Positions 48,324-60,863 of a DNA stretch of 64,000 nt are shown in pieces. Numbering within the stretch: position 1 is the stretch's first letter; the number at the start of each line of letters is the position of its first letter. Location: assembly GCA_916610825.1 (NCBI GenBank), contig OU744448.1:20005032-20069031 (forward strand), written 5' to 3'. The notes under the pieces were generated by a model, which was given only the letters and a program-made list of their open reading frames with translations, did no database searches and was not told the DNA's origin. The translations under genes were made by a program, and so were the position numbers. Source of the DNA: Haliclystus octoradiatus. Taxonomy: Eukaryota > Cnidaria > Staurozoa > Stauromedusae > Haliclystidae.

Positions 48324-50814
48324 TCAGTTAATGGATTTGTTCTTCCTAACTTCCCTTCTCATTTTCTTGTCAAGTTCTTCAAAAATTCTATATCTCTTCT
48401 TTTCTGTCTTCTTTACTTTCTTTTCTCTTTTCTCAATAATCTTTATTGCAGCCTTTGATAAACCAACTGCATGATATGCTGTTGAGATTTTATCTCTTGG
48501 CACAACGTTAACATAGTTTGTAAATCGTTTGGTGACTTCATCTCGCTTTAATTGTGTACATCTAGACGCTTCAAAACTGCCAGGGATGACGATTGGTTTG
48601 TCAGTCAGCCGTTGTCCTACAACAGATGTAATTAAGGATATTAATTATTGTGATCTTCGAAAGTGAGAGTTGCTATCGACCATTAATTTCGGCTGCTTAC
48701 CTTTCAAATTTCTCAAACTGTTGGTATTTCCCAAGTTGATTTTTTTTCTAATGATGGGAGGCTGCTCTCCAATGGATCTCTCTATACCAAGAAGGCTATC
48801 GAATGCCTTCACAGGATCATAATCATTATTACCAATTTTTCCATTCATTTGACGTAGACGAGCTTTTGTTGCTGGTGATTGAAATGACTCTGATTTTCTC
48901 AGACGGGCTTCTCTCTCTTCGATGCATTTCAAACGTTGTTGCTTTTTCTTGTTATTTCTTTCCTCTATATACTTTCTTCCCTCCCCAGCAAACACGGAGA
49001 CGTCCCTGCAACGTCAGGAGACGTCTACGAAGGTCGATGGACAGTCTCCGAGACGTCTCTTTGGACGTCTATCGACAGTGTACCAGTAGACAATTTTTGA
49101 CGCCGCGGTGACGTTACCAGATCGTCTAGGAGACCTTCATGGAGACCCTCCGGTGACTAAACTCTGACGTTGATTTGCGAGATATTTGCCTCGCCTTTGG
49201 CAATATATGCCACGCATGAAGGTCACAGTTCACACTATTCTGTTTAAAAGTATTTAACATGAAAGAAAACTACAAAGTGTTGTGTTTTCAAACGCATTCA
49301 ATTTATTAAACATAAAATAAAACGTTCATAGTTGAATTCAAATGATAGTTACGAGATCTTTCTTACAAGTGTTTATCTTCTACCGTTCAAGTTAGTTAAA
49401 GGAATTCCTTTAATGAATGTTGATAAATTTCACACAAATTGTCAATACAAATAATATATTCGATACGCCATTAGTAGCTAAATCCACAGGTACTTTCGTT
49501 GTGATAACCAAATCCGTAAACAATGTCTGCTAATAATATAAATCCCAGATTTTATAACCATCTTTTGTAATAATAATCCAACATCGAAGTTCTAAGTAGT
49601 TGTAGATCTTATAGGAATACATCAGCCATTTTGTTGCAATAAAACCCAATAATATATTTCCAAATATGTTCCTCTCGGCGTGGCTGGCAATATCACTAGT
49701 GATTCAGATTAAATCTTTAACAGAAATAATAAAGAATATTATTATTAATATTAAATCATAAATATAGACAACTCAAACATCATGTAAGAAATTAAGGATT
49801 AATACAGCGTCTTTGATATATTTACCTCTGGGAAAATGTCGATGTAAGGTGAAGGAAATCTGTTTATTAATTCAGCGCTGTAGATGAATAAATATATAGA
49901 AATTATAGGTCAGTAACTGGTATAGTATGATCATACAATACATGAAATATAGACAACTAAAAAATGATGTTTTGAAGAATAATTAGGCAGCGTTTTGATA
50001 GATTTACCTTCGGTATAAGTTTGATGGAATGAGCGGCGAAGGTAATATTGTTATTCGGTTTTTCAATTCAGCTGCAGATAAATAAGCTTGAATTCAAGAT
50101 CATTAAAAGTATTATTATAAACATTATTTAGTTTATACTGAACTATAGCAATGAGGTTGTAATATTTTACCTGGCAGTCTCATTTTTTGACAGCGACACA
50201 TCGAAGAAGTAGACATTTCGCTTACAAAAACTGTGTCGAAAACATTAATTGAAATCTAATCTACAATAAAGCAAACATAAGACTAACTCAGTATAAACAA
50301 TCAGCAAGTATATATTTTCAATAGCTAAACTGTATTGAATTTTCAAGAGTATCTTACCTTTAAAAATCCCGAGAGATATTGAACGATTATATAAATTCCA
50401 ACTTCATCAACACGGAAGCTCCAGAGCGGCCGTTATAAAAATGTGTTGTGAAACTTTCTGGCGCCTATTTTCTGCAATTCAAACTGGGTGTGATTGTTTA
50501 CATCAAGTCTCCAATCGATCAAAAATACGTAGGTTGCCAAGCCGTAATTTTGCGACCTAGTCGGCACTTATGACGTAAACACATGAAAATAGTTTTATAA
50601 AAGTGTTTGGGACCCTGACACGACGTTGAGGGACGTTGTATAGCTTATAATTCTGTATAATTGTGACTGACCGCTGTGAAACCTTCCAGACTCACTGGGG
50701 ACGTCCCTGGCCGTCAGTGTTTGCTGGGTCGATGCTCAATATAGTGACCTCCAAAGGAATTGGATAGCTCAACGGCTTCTTTTGAATTGATTTATCATTC
50801 ATTTTATTAATCAT
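48324..50814 (-). pseudogene. Array gene copy 5 (subtype b'), exon 1 split by a transposon
   Basis: Exon 2 is 48324-48616. Exon 1 would be 48701-50814 but is interrupted by a 1,745-bp element (48984-50728) after codon 28 (ILSI). Without the element and the 2-bp duplication, exon 1 would be the standard 367 bp. The rest of the copy is otherwise like copies 8 and 11. Confidence 0.85.
48984..50728. mobile_element. Non-autonomous DNA transposon, CCCAGCAAACAC ends, TC target duplication
   Basis: The element begins CCCAGCAAACACGG and ends CAGTGTTTGCTGGG, giving a 12-bp perfect inverted repeat, CCCAGCAAACAC. It is flanked by TC on both sides (48982-48983 and 50729-50730). Subterminal regions carry many GACGTC/ACGTC motifs in both orientations, a likely transposase-binding cluster. 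The 1.7-kb interior has no long frame, so it is non-autonomous. A 2-bp duplication excludes the TA, TTAA and 8-bp families. I cannot assign a superfamily with confidence. Confidence 0.85.
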
Positions 50815-52113
50815 TAATTTCAGTAAAGTAATATCGATGACTTTACTCGAAAGCGAAATCGATAAAACTAAGAGTGATCGATTGATTGTGACGTCACTAA
50901 TAGGATCAAGGAAGTTTGCTCGATGGAGAATGGGGGCGAGAGATAAATCAAAAGTCTGTCGTTAAGGCGTTGCTATCATTCACTGATGCACGATAACATG
51001 TTGTCTTCTTTTTAAATTGATACAAACTTGTTTTTTTCGAGAATTATTTGCATCGCTGTAATGAACTGCAACAATCCCGTTATATATTTTCTGTCATTTG
51101 TTTGAATCAGAATTCACATCAAATAAACTGCCATACAATGACCTAAAATACATAGGGTTGTGTATAACTTATGGATAGGTTTGTCCTATATTAACCCACT
51201 TTCAGCTAGGCATATCAAATGACCAATAAAAAAGTTTAATGCTGGTTGTGATTAACCAGTCAGTCGAAATGATTGGAAATATAGGAACCCTTGGCATAGT
51301 TATTAATTCATGCAGAAGTTATTACGACATCAAAATGCAGATTCCATGTGTAGCAAATTGAACCTTCATAATCCTGTCATGGGCAATGCTGGGTAATGTG
51401 ATCACTGTAGCTCTAAAACCGAGTAATTTTTTCAAGAACTGCTTCTTAGACGAAATTCATGCAATTACATCGACGGCAAGATTGATAATAAAATTATTGA
51501 TTATTTTAAAAGGATTTTCAAGTTTATTCATCTTTTAATTTTTCAAATAATCTGTCGTTTACATGCACCATTTCGATGAAGTTGATATGTAACTACCATC
51601 AGATCGAGCAATATTTACGAGAGGAAAAAGTTTAGACGAATGCACCTTGCACATTAATTAATTGCTCTTAATAAATATTGATCAAGGTACCTATTCAATT
51701 TGGATAATGATTGGAAAAAGTAGCTCCTAAATAATGACAATCATTCACGGAAATGTAATTTTCCTAAAACTGGCAACCCCCGTCGAATTATTTAAGGGAT
51801 ATACCAATCCGAGGCTTGATTAAATCATATGCGAACATGTTTAATCAATATTTTAATAGCATGTTTAATATTGGCATACCTCCACATACTGAACACAGCA
51901 TTCACATGCGAGCAGGAATATTATAAACACAATTATTATTTCATCACTAAATTTATTTGAATCAAATCTTCACATATATACAGCATTGGAAATTTCCATC
52001 ATCTCTTTACAAAAACTGTAACCACTTCACTGTCTCTCACCCTCACTCCTCCAATTATCAGCCCCTCTTTATTCTTCGCACAACACACCTCCATTCGTAT
52101 CCTAGAAATCATC

Positions 52114-52859
52114 TCAGTTAATGGATTTGTTCTTCCTAACTTCCCTTCTCATTTTCTTGTCAAGTTCTTTAAAAATTCTATATCTCTTCTTTTCTGTCTT
52201 CTTTACTTTCTTTTCTCTTTTCTCAATAACCTTTATTGCAGCCTTTGATAAACCAATTGCATGATATGCTGTTGAGTTTTTATGGTTTGGCATAACATTA
52301 ACATAATTTGTAAATCGTTTGGTGACTTCATCTTGTTTTAATTGTGTACATCTAGACGCTTCAACACTGCCAGGGATGACGATTGGTTTGTCAGTCAGCC
52401 GTTGTCCTACAACAGATGTAATTTGGGATATTAATATTGTGATCTTCGAAAGTGAGAGTTGCTATCGACTATTAAGTTTGGCTGCTTACCTTTCAAATTT
52501 CTCAAACTGTTGGTATTTCCCAAGTTGATTTTTTTTATAATGATGGGAGGCTGCTCTCCGATGGATCTCTCTATACCAAGAAGACTATCGAATGCCTTCA
52601 CAGGATCATAATCATTATTACCAATTTTTCCATTCAATTGACGTAGACGAGCTTTTGTTGCTGGTGATTGAAATGACTCTGATTTTTTTCTCAGACGGGC
52701 TTCTCTCTCTTCGATGCATTTCAAACGTTGTTGCTTTTTCTTGTTATTTCTTTCCTCTATATACTTTCTTCCCTCGATGCTCAATATAGTGACCTCCAAA
52801 GGAATTGGATAGCTCAACGGCTTCTTTTGAATTGATTTATCATTCATTTTATTAGTCAT
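52114..52859 (-). CDS. Array gene copy 6 (subtype a), open, one extra Lys
   Basis: Exon 1 is 52490-52859 (370 bp) and exon 2 is 52114-52406. Three extra T in the plus-strand run that is frameshifted in copies 3 and 9 keep the frame here and insert one Lys (EARLRKKSESF), giving 220 residues. IIIKKINLG replaces IIRKKINLG, shared with copies 3 and 9. Confidence 0.78.
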
Positions 52860-54161
52860 TAATTTCAGTAAAGTAATATCGATGACTTTACTCGAAAGCG
52901 AAATCGATAAAACTAAGAACGATTGATTGATTGTGACGTCACTAGTAGGATCACGAAAGATTTCTCGATGGAGAATGGGGGCGAGAGATAAATCAAAAGT
53001 CTGTCGTTAAGGCGTTGCTATCATTCACTGATGCACGATAACATGTTGACTTCTTTTTAAATTGATACAAACTTGTTTTTTTCGAGAATTATTTGCATCG
53101 CTGTAATGAACTGCAACAATCCCGTTATATATTTTCTGTCATTTGTTTGAATCAGAATTCACATGAAATAAACTGCCATACAATGACCTAAAATACATAG
53201 GGGCTGTGTATAACTTATGGATAGGTTTGTCCTATATTAACCCACTTCAGTTAGGCATATCAAATGACCAATAAAAAGTTTAATGCTGGTTGTGATTAAC
53301 CAGTCAGTCGAAATGATTGGAAATATAGGAACCCTTATAGCATATAGTTATTTTTTCATGCAGGAGTTATTACGACATCAAAATGCAGATTCCATGTGTA
53401 GCAAATTGAACCTTCATAATCCTGTCATGGGCAATACTGGGCAATGTGATCACGGTAGCTCAAAAACCGAGTAATTTTTTCCAGAACTGCTTCTTAGACG
53501 AAATTCATGCAATTACATCGACGGCAAGATTGATAATAAAATTATTGATTATTTTAAAAGGATTTTCAAGTTTATTTATCTTTTAATTTTTCAAATAATC
53601 TGTCGTTTACATGCACCATTTCGATGAAGTTGATATGTAACTACCATCAGATCGAGCAATATTTACGAGAGGAAAAAGTTTAGACGAATGCACCTTGCAC
53701 ATTAATTAATTGCTCTTAATAAATATTGATCAAGGTACCTATTCAATTTGGATAATGATTGGAAAAAGTAGCTCCTAAATAATGGCAATCATTCACGGAA
53801 ATGTAATTTTCCTAAAACTGGCAACCCCCGTCGAATTATTTAAGGGATATACCAATCCGAGGCTTGATTAAATCATATGCGAACATGTTTAATCAATATT
53901 TTAATAGCATGTTTAATATTGGCATACCTCCACATACTGAACACAGCATTCACATGCGAGCAGGAATATTATAAACACAATTATTATTTCATCACTAAAT
54001 TTATTTGAATCAAATCTTCACATATATACAGCATTGGAAATTTCCATCATCTCTTTACAAAAACTGTAACCACTTCACTGTCTCTCACCCTCACTCCTCC
54101 AATTATCAGCCCCTCTTTATTCTTCGCACAACACACCTCCATTCGTATCCAAGAAATCATC

Positions 54162-54907
54162 TCAGTTAATGGATTTGTTCTTCCTAACTTCCCTTCTCAT
54201 TTTCTTGTCAAGTTCTTTAAAAATTCTATATATCTCTTCTTTTCTGTCTTCTTTACTTTCTTTTCTCTTTTCTCAATAATCTTTATTGCAGCCTTTGATA
54301 AACCAACTGCATGATATGCTGTTGAGATTTTATCTCTTGGCACAACGTTAACATAGTTTGTAAATCGTTTGGTGACTTCATCTCGCTTTAATTGTGTACA
54401 TCTAGACGCTTCAAAACTGCCAGGGATGACGATTGGTTTGTCAGTCAGCCGTTGTCCTACAACAGATGTAATTAAGGATATTAATTATTGTGATCTTCGA
54501 AAGTGAGAGTTGCTATCGACCATTAATTTCGGCTGCTTACCTTTCAAATTTCTCAAACTGTTGGTATTTCCCAAGTTGATTTTTTTTCTAATGATGGGAG
54601 GCTGCTCTCCAATGGATCTCTCTATACCAAGAAGGCTATCGAATGCCTTCACAGGATCATAATCATTATTACCAATTTTTCCATTCATTTGACGTAGACG
54701 AGCTTTTGTTGCTGGTGATTGAAATGACTCTGATTTTCTCAGACGGGCTTCTCTCTCTTCGATGCATTTCAAACGTTGTTGCTTTTTCTTGTTATTTCTT
54801 TCCTCTATATACTTTCTTCCCTCGATGCTCAATATAGTGACCTCCAAAGGAATTGGATAGCTCAACGGCTTCTTTTCAATTGATTTATCATTCATTTTAT
54901 TAGTCAT
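54162..54907 (-). pseudogene. Array gene copy 7 (subtype b), C-terminal frameshift
   Basis: Exon 1 is 54541-54907 and is intact. Exon 2 is 54162-54456, 295 bp in place of 293. An extra TA dinucleotide changes KKRYRIFKEL to a different tail and stops about 13 residues later, removing the last basic helix. Most of the protein could still be made. The 55-codon open upstream extension of copies 4 and 10 is present here too. Confidence 0.7.
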
Positions 54908-56210
54908 TATTTTCAGTAAAGTAATATCGATGACTTTACTCGAACGCGAAATCGATAAAACTAAGAACGATCGATTGATTGTGACGTCACTAGTAGGATC
55001 ACGAAAGTTTGCTCGATGGAGAATGGGGGCGAGAGATAAATCAAAAGTCTGTCGATAAGGCGTTGCTATCATTCACTGATGCACGATAACATGTTGACTT
55101 CTTTTTAAATTGATACAAACTTGTTTTTTTCGAGAATTATTTGCATCGCTGTAATGAACTGCAACAATCCCGTTATATATTTTCTGTCATTTGTTTGAAT
55201 CAGAATTCAAATCAAATAAACTGCCATACAATGACCTAAAATACATAGGGTTTGTGTATAACCTATGGATAGGTTTGTCCTATATTAACCCACTTTCAGT
55301 TAGGCATATCAAATGACCAATAAAAAGTTTAATGCTGGTTGTGATTAACCAGTCAGTCGAAATGATTGGAAATATAGGAACCCTTATAGCATATAGTTAT
55401 TATTTCATGCAGGAGTTATTACGACATCAAAATGCAGATTCCATGTGCAGCAAATTGAACCTTCATAATCCTGTCATGGGCAATACTGGGCAATGTGATC
55501 ACGGTAGCTCAAAAACCGAGTAATTTTTTCCAGAACTGCTTCTTAGACAAAATTCATGCAATTACATCGACGGCAAGATTGATAATAAAATTATTGATTA
55601 TTTTAAAAGGATTTTCAAGTTTATTTATCTTTTAATTTTTCAAATAATCTGTCGTTTACATGCACCATTTCGATGAAGTTGATATGTAACTACCATCAGA
55701 TCGAGCAATATTTACGAGAGGAAAAAGTTTAGACGAATGCACCTTGCACATTAATTAATTGCTCTTAATAAATATTGATCAAGGTACCTATTCAATTTGG
55801 ATAATGATTGGAAAAAGTAGCTCCTAAATAATGACAATCATTCACGGAAATGTAATTTTCCTAAAACTGGCAACCCCCGTCGAATTATTTAAGGGATATA
55901 CCAATCCGAGGCTTGATTAAATCATATGCAAACATGTTTAATCAATATTTTAATAGCATGTTTAATATTGGCATACCTCCACATACTGAACACAGCATTC
56001 ACATGCGAGCAGGAATATTGTAAACACAATTATTATTTCATCACTAAATTTATTTGAATCAAATCTTCACATATATACAGCATTGGAAGTTTCCATCATC
56101 TCTTTACAAAAACTGTAACCACTTCACTGTCTCTCACCCTCACTCCTCCAATTATCAGCCCCTCTTTATTCTTCGCACAACACACCTCCATTCGTATCCA
56201 AGAAATCATC

Positions 56211-56957
56211 TCAGTTAATGGATTTGTTCTTCCTAACTTCCCTTCTCATTTTCTTGTCAAGTTCTTCAAAAATTCTATATCTCTTCTTTTCTGTCTTCTT
56301 TACTTTCTTTTCTCTTTTCTCAATAATCTTTATTGCAGCCTTTGATAAACCAACTGCATGATATGCTGTTGAGATTTTATCTCTTGGCACAACGTTAACA
56401 TAGTTTGTAAATCGTTTGGTGACTTCATCTCGCTTTAATTGTGTACATCTAGACGCTTCAAAACTGCCAGGGATGACGATTGGTTTGTCAGTCAGCCGTT
56501 GTCCTACAACAGATGTAATTAGGGATATTAATTATTGTGATCTTCGAAAGTGAGAGTTGCTATCGACCATTAATTTCGGCTGCTTACCTTTCAAATTTCT
56601 CAAACTGTTGGTATTTCCCAAGTTGATTTTTTTTCTAATGATGGGAGGCTGCTCTCCAATGGATCTCTCTATACCAAGAAGGCTATCGAATGCCTTCACA
56701 GGATCATAATCATTATTACCAATTTTTCCATTCATTTGACGTAGACGAGCTTTTGTTGCTGGTGATTGAAATGACTCTGATTTTCTCAGACGGGCTTCTC
56801 TCTCTTCGATGCATTTCAAACGTTGTTGCTTTTTCTTGTTATTTCTTTCCTCTATATACTTTCTTCCCTGATCGATGCTCAATATAGTGACCTCCAAAGG
56901 AATTGGATAGCTCAACGGCTTCTTTTGAATTGATTTATCATTCATTTTATTAATCAT
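56211..56957 (-). CDS. Array gene copy 8 (subtype b'), intact with transposon footprint
   Basis: Exon 1 is 56588-56957 (370 bp) and exon 2 is 56211-56503. Three extra bases turn SIEGRKY into SIDQGRKY exactly where the transposon sits in copy 5, so the frame is kept and the product is 220 residues. The N gap begins about 100 bp upstream of the start, just after the CRE. Confidence 0.8.
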
Positions 56958-57060
56958 TAATTTCAGTAAAGTAATATCGATGACTTTACTCGAAAGCGAA
57001 ATCGATAAAACTAAGAGTGATCGATTGATTGTGACGTCACTAATAGGATCAAGGAAGTTT

Positions 57061-57560
57061 NNNNNNNNNNNNNNNNNNNNNNNNNNNNNNNNNNNNNNNN
57101 NNNNNNNNNNNNNNNNNNNNNNNNNNNNNNNNNNNNNNNNNNNNNNNNNNNNNNNNNNNNNNNNNNNNNNNNNNNNNNNNNNNNNNNNNNNNNNNNNNNN
57201 NNNNNNNNNNNNNNNNNNNNNNNNNNNNNNNNNNNNNNNNNNNNNNNNNNNNNNNNNNNNNNNNNNNNNNNNNNNNNNNNNNNNNNNNNNNNNNNNNNNN
57301 NNNNNNNNNNNNNNNNNNNNNNNNNNNNNNNNNNNNNNNNNNNNNNNNNNNNNNNNNNNNNNNNNNNNNNNNNNNNNNNNNNNNNNNNNNNNNNNNNNNN
57401 NNNNNNNNNNNNNNNNNNNNNNNNNNNNNNNNNNNNNNNNNNNNNNNNNNNNNNNNNNNNNNNNNNNNNNNNNNNNNNNNNNNNNNNNNNNNNNNNNNNN
57501 NNNNNNNNNNNNNNNNNNNNNNNNNNNNNNNNNNNNNNNNNNNNNNNNNNNNNNNNNNNN
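57061..57560. other. Assembly gap (500 N) inside array unit 8
   Basis: Exactly 500 N. Unit 8 spans 1,871 bp including the gap, whereas its counterpart unit 11 spans 2,046 bp, so the true missing sequence would be about 675 bp if unit 8 is ordinary. The gap lies in the flank upstream of gene copy 8. Long X-filled frames across it are meaningless. Confidence 0.99.
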
Positions 57561-58081
57561 CTACCATCAGATCGAGCAATATTTACGAGAGGAAAAAGTT
57601 TAGACGAATGCACCTTGCACATTAATTAATTGCTCTTAATAAATATTGATCAAGGTACCTATTCAATTTGGATAATGATTGGAAAAAGTAGCTCCTAAAT
57701 AATGACAATCATTCACGGAAATGTAATTTTCCTAAAACTGGCAACCCCCGTCGAATTATTTAAGGGATATACCAATCCGAGGCTTGATTAAATCATATGC
57801 GAACATGTTTAATCAATATTTTAATAGCATGTTTAATATTGGCATACCTCCACATACTGAACACAGCATTCACATGCGAGCAGGAATATTATAAACACAA
57901 TTATTATTTCATCACTAAATTTATTTGAATCAAATCTTCACATATATACAGCATTGGAAATTTCCATCATCTCTTTACAAAAACTGTAACCACTTCACTG
58001 TCTCTCACCCTCACTCCTCCAATTATCAGCCCCTCTTTATTCTTCGCACAACACACCTCCATTCGTATCCTAGAAATCATC

Positions 58082-58826
58082 TCAGTTAATGGATTTGTTC
58101 TTCCTAACTTCCCTTCTCATTTTCTTGTCAAGTTCTTTAAAAATTCTATATCTCTTCTTTTCTGTCTTCTTTACTTTCTTTTCTCTTTTCTCAATAACCT
58201 TTATTGCAGCCTTTGATAAACCAATTGCATGATATGCTGTTGAGTTTTTATGGTTTGGCATAACATTAACATAATTTGTAAATCGTTTGGTGACTTCATC
58301 TTGTTTTAATTGTGTACATCTAGACGCTTCAACACTGCCAGGGATGACGATTGGTTTGTCAGTCAGCCGTTGTCCTACAACAGATGTAATTTGGGATATT
58401 AATATTGTGATCTTCGAAAGTGAGAGTTGCTATCGACTATTAAGTTTGGCTGCTTACCTTTCAAATTTCTCAAACTGTTGGTATTTCCCAAGTTGATTTT
58501 TTTTATAATGATGGGAGGCTGCTCTCCGATGGATCTCTCTATACCAAGAAGACTATCGAATGCCTTCACAGGATCATAATCATTATTACCAATTTTTCCA
58601 TTCAATTGACGTAGACGAGCTTTTGTTGCTGGTGATTGAAATGACTCTGATTTTTTCTCAGACGGGCTTCTCTCTCTTCGATGCATTTCAAACGTTGTTG
58701 CTTTTTCTTGTTATTTCTTTCCTCTATATACTTTCTTCCCTCGATGCTCAATATAGTGACCTCCAAAGGAATTGGATAGCTCAACGGCTTCTTTTGAATT
58801 GATTTATCATTCATTTTATTAGTCAT
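58082..58826 (-). pseudogene. Array gene copy 9 (subtype a), 2-bp frameshift in exon 1
   Basis: Exon 1 is 58458-58826 (369 bp) and exon 2 is 58082-58374. It has the same +2 T-run change as copy 3, so the frame shifts after EARLRK. Exon 2 is intact. As with copy 3, sequencing error in a homopolymer is possible. Confidence 0.7.
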
Positions 58827-60119
58827 TAATTTCAGTAAAGTAATATCGATGACTTTACTCGAAAGCGAAATCGATAAAACTAAGAACGATTGATTGATTG
58901 TGACGTCACTAGTAGGATCACGAAAGATTTCTCGATGGAGAATGGGGGCGAGAGATAAATCAAAAGTCTGTCGTTAAGGCGTTGCTATCATTCACTGATG
59001 CACGATAACATGTTGACTTCTTTTTAAATTGATACAAACTTGTTTTTTTCGAGAATTATTTGCATCGCTGTAATGAACTGCAACAATCCCGTTATATATT
59101 TTCTGTCATTTGTTTGAATCAGAATTCACATGAAATAAACTGCCATACAATGACCTAAAATACATAGGGGCTGTGTATAACTTATGGATAGGTTTGTCCT
59201 ATATTAACCCACTTCAGTTAGGCATATCAAATGACCAATAAAAAGTTTAATGCTGGTTGTGATTAACCAGTCAGTCGAAATGATTGGAAATATAGGAACC
59301 CTTATAGCATATAGTTATTTTTTCATGCAGGAGTTATTACGACATCAAAATGCAGATTCCATGTGTAGCAAATTGAACCTTCATAATCCTGTCAACTGGG
59401 CATGATGATCACGGTAGCTCAAAAACCGAGTAATTTTTCCAGAACTGCTTCTTAGACGAAATTCATGCAATTACATCGACGGCAAGATTGATAATAAAAT
59501 TATTGATTATTTTAAAAGGATTTTCAAGTTTATTTATCTTTTAATTTTTCAAATAATCTGTCGTTTACATGCACCATTTCGATGAAGTTGATATGTAACT
59601 ACCATCAGATCGAGCAATATTTACGAGAGGAAAAAGTTTAGACGAATGCACCTTGCACATTAATTAATTGCTCTTAATAAATATTGATCAAGGTACCTAT
59701 TCAATTTGGATAATGATTGGAAAAAGTAGCTCCTAAATAATGGCAATCATTCACGGAAATGTAATTTTCCTAAAACTGGCAACCCCCGTCGAATTATTTA
59801 AGGGATATACCAATCCGAGGCTTGATTAAATCATATGCGAACATGTTTAATCAATATTTTAATAGCATGTTTAATATTGGCATACCTCCACATACTGAAC
59901 ACAGCATTCACATGCGAGCAGGAATATTATAAACACAATTATTATTTCATCACTAAATTTATTTGAATCAAATCTTCACATATATACAGCATTGGAAATT
60001 TCCATCATCTCTTTACAAAAACTGTAACCACTTCACTGTCTCTCACCCTCACTCCTCCAATTATCAGCCCCTCTTTATTCTTCGCACAACACACCTCCAT
60101 TCGTATCCAAGAAATCATC

Positions 60120-60863
60120 TCAGTTAATGGATTTGTTCTTCCTAACTTCCCTTCTCATTTTCTTGTCAAGTTCTTTAAAAATTCTATATCTCTTCTTTTC
60201 TGTCTTCTTTACTTTCTTTTCTCTTTTCTCAATAATCTTTATTGCAGCCTTTGATAAACCAACTGCATGATATGCTGTTGAGATTTTATCTCTTGGCACA
60301 ACGTTAACATAGTTTGTAAATCGTTTGGTGACTTCATCTCGCTTTAATTGTGTACATCTAGACGCTTCAAAACTGCCAGGGATGACGATTGGTTTGTCAG
60401 TCAGCCGTTGTCCTACAACAGATGTAATTAAGGATATTAATTATTGTGATCTTCGAAAGTGAGAGTTGCTATCGACCATTAATTTCGGCTGCTTACCTTT
60501 CAAATTTCTCAAACTGTTGGTATTTCCCAAGTTGATTTTTTTTCTAATGATGGGAGGCTGCTCTCCAATGGATCTCTCTATACCAAGAAGGCTATCGAAT
60601 GCCTTCACAGGATCATAATCATTATTACCAATTTTTCCATTCATTTGACGTAGACGAGCTTTTGTTGCTGGTGATTGAAATGACTCTGATTTTCTCAGAC
60701 GGGCTTCTCTCTCTTCGATGCATTTCAAACGTTGTTGCTTTTTCTTGTTATTTCTTTCCTCTATATACTTTCTTCCCTCGATGCTCAATATAGTGACCTC
60801 CAAAGGAATTGGATAGCTCAACGGCTTCTTTTCAATTGATTTATCATTCATTTTATTAGTCAT
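60120..60863 (-). CDS. Array gene copy 10 (subtype b), intact
   Basis: Exon 1 is 60497-60863 and exon 2 is 60120-60412. The 219-residue product is the same in exon 1 as copy 4, and exon 2 has the normal length, unlike copy 7. The upstream frame is open to a Met at 61028 as in copies 4 and 7. Confidence 0.8.

Noticed and set aside
56980-57622. Frames of about 200 codons across 57061-57560
   Set aside because: They consist almost entirely of unknown bases in the assembly gap.
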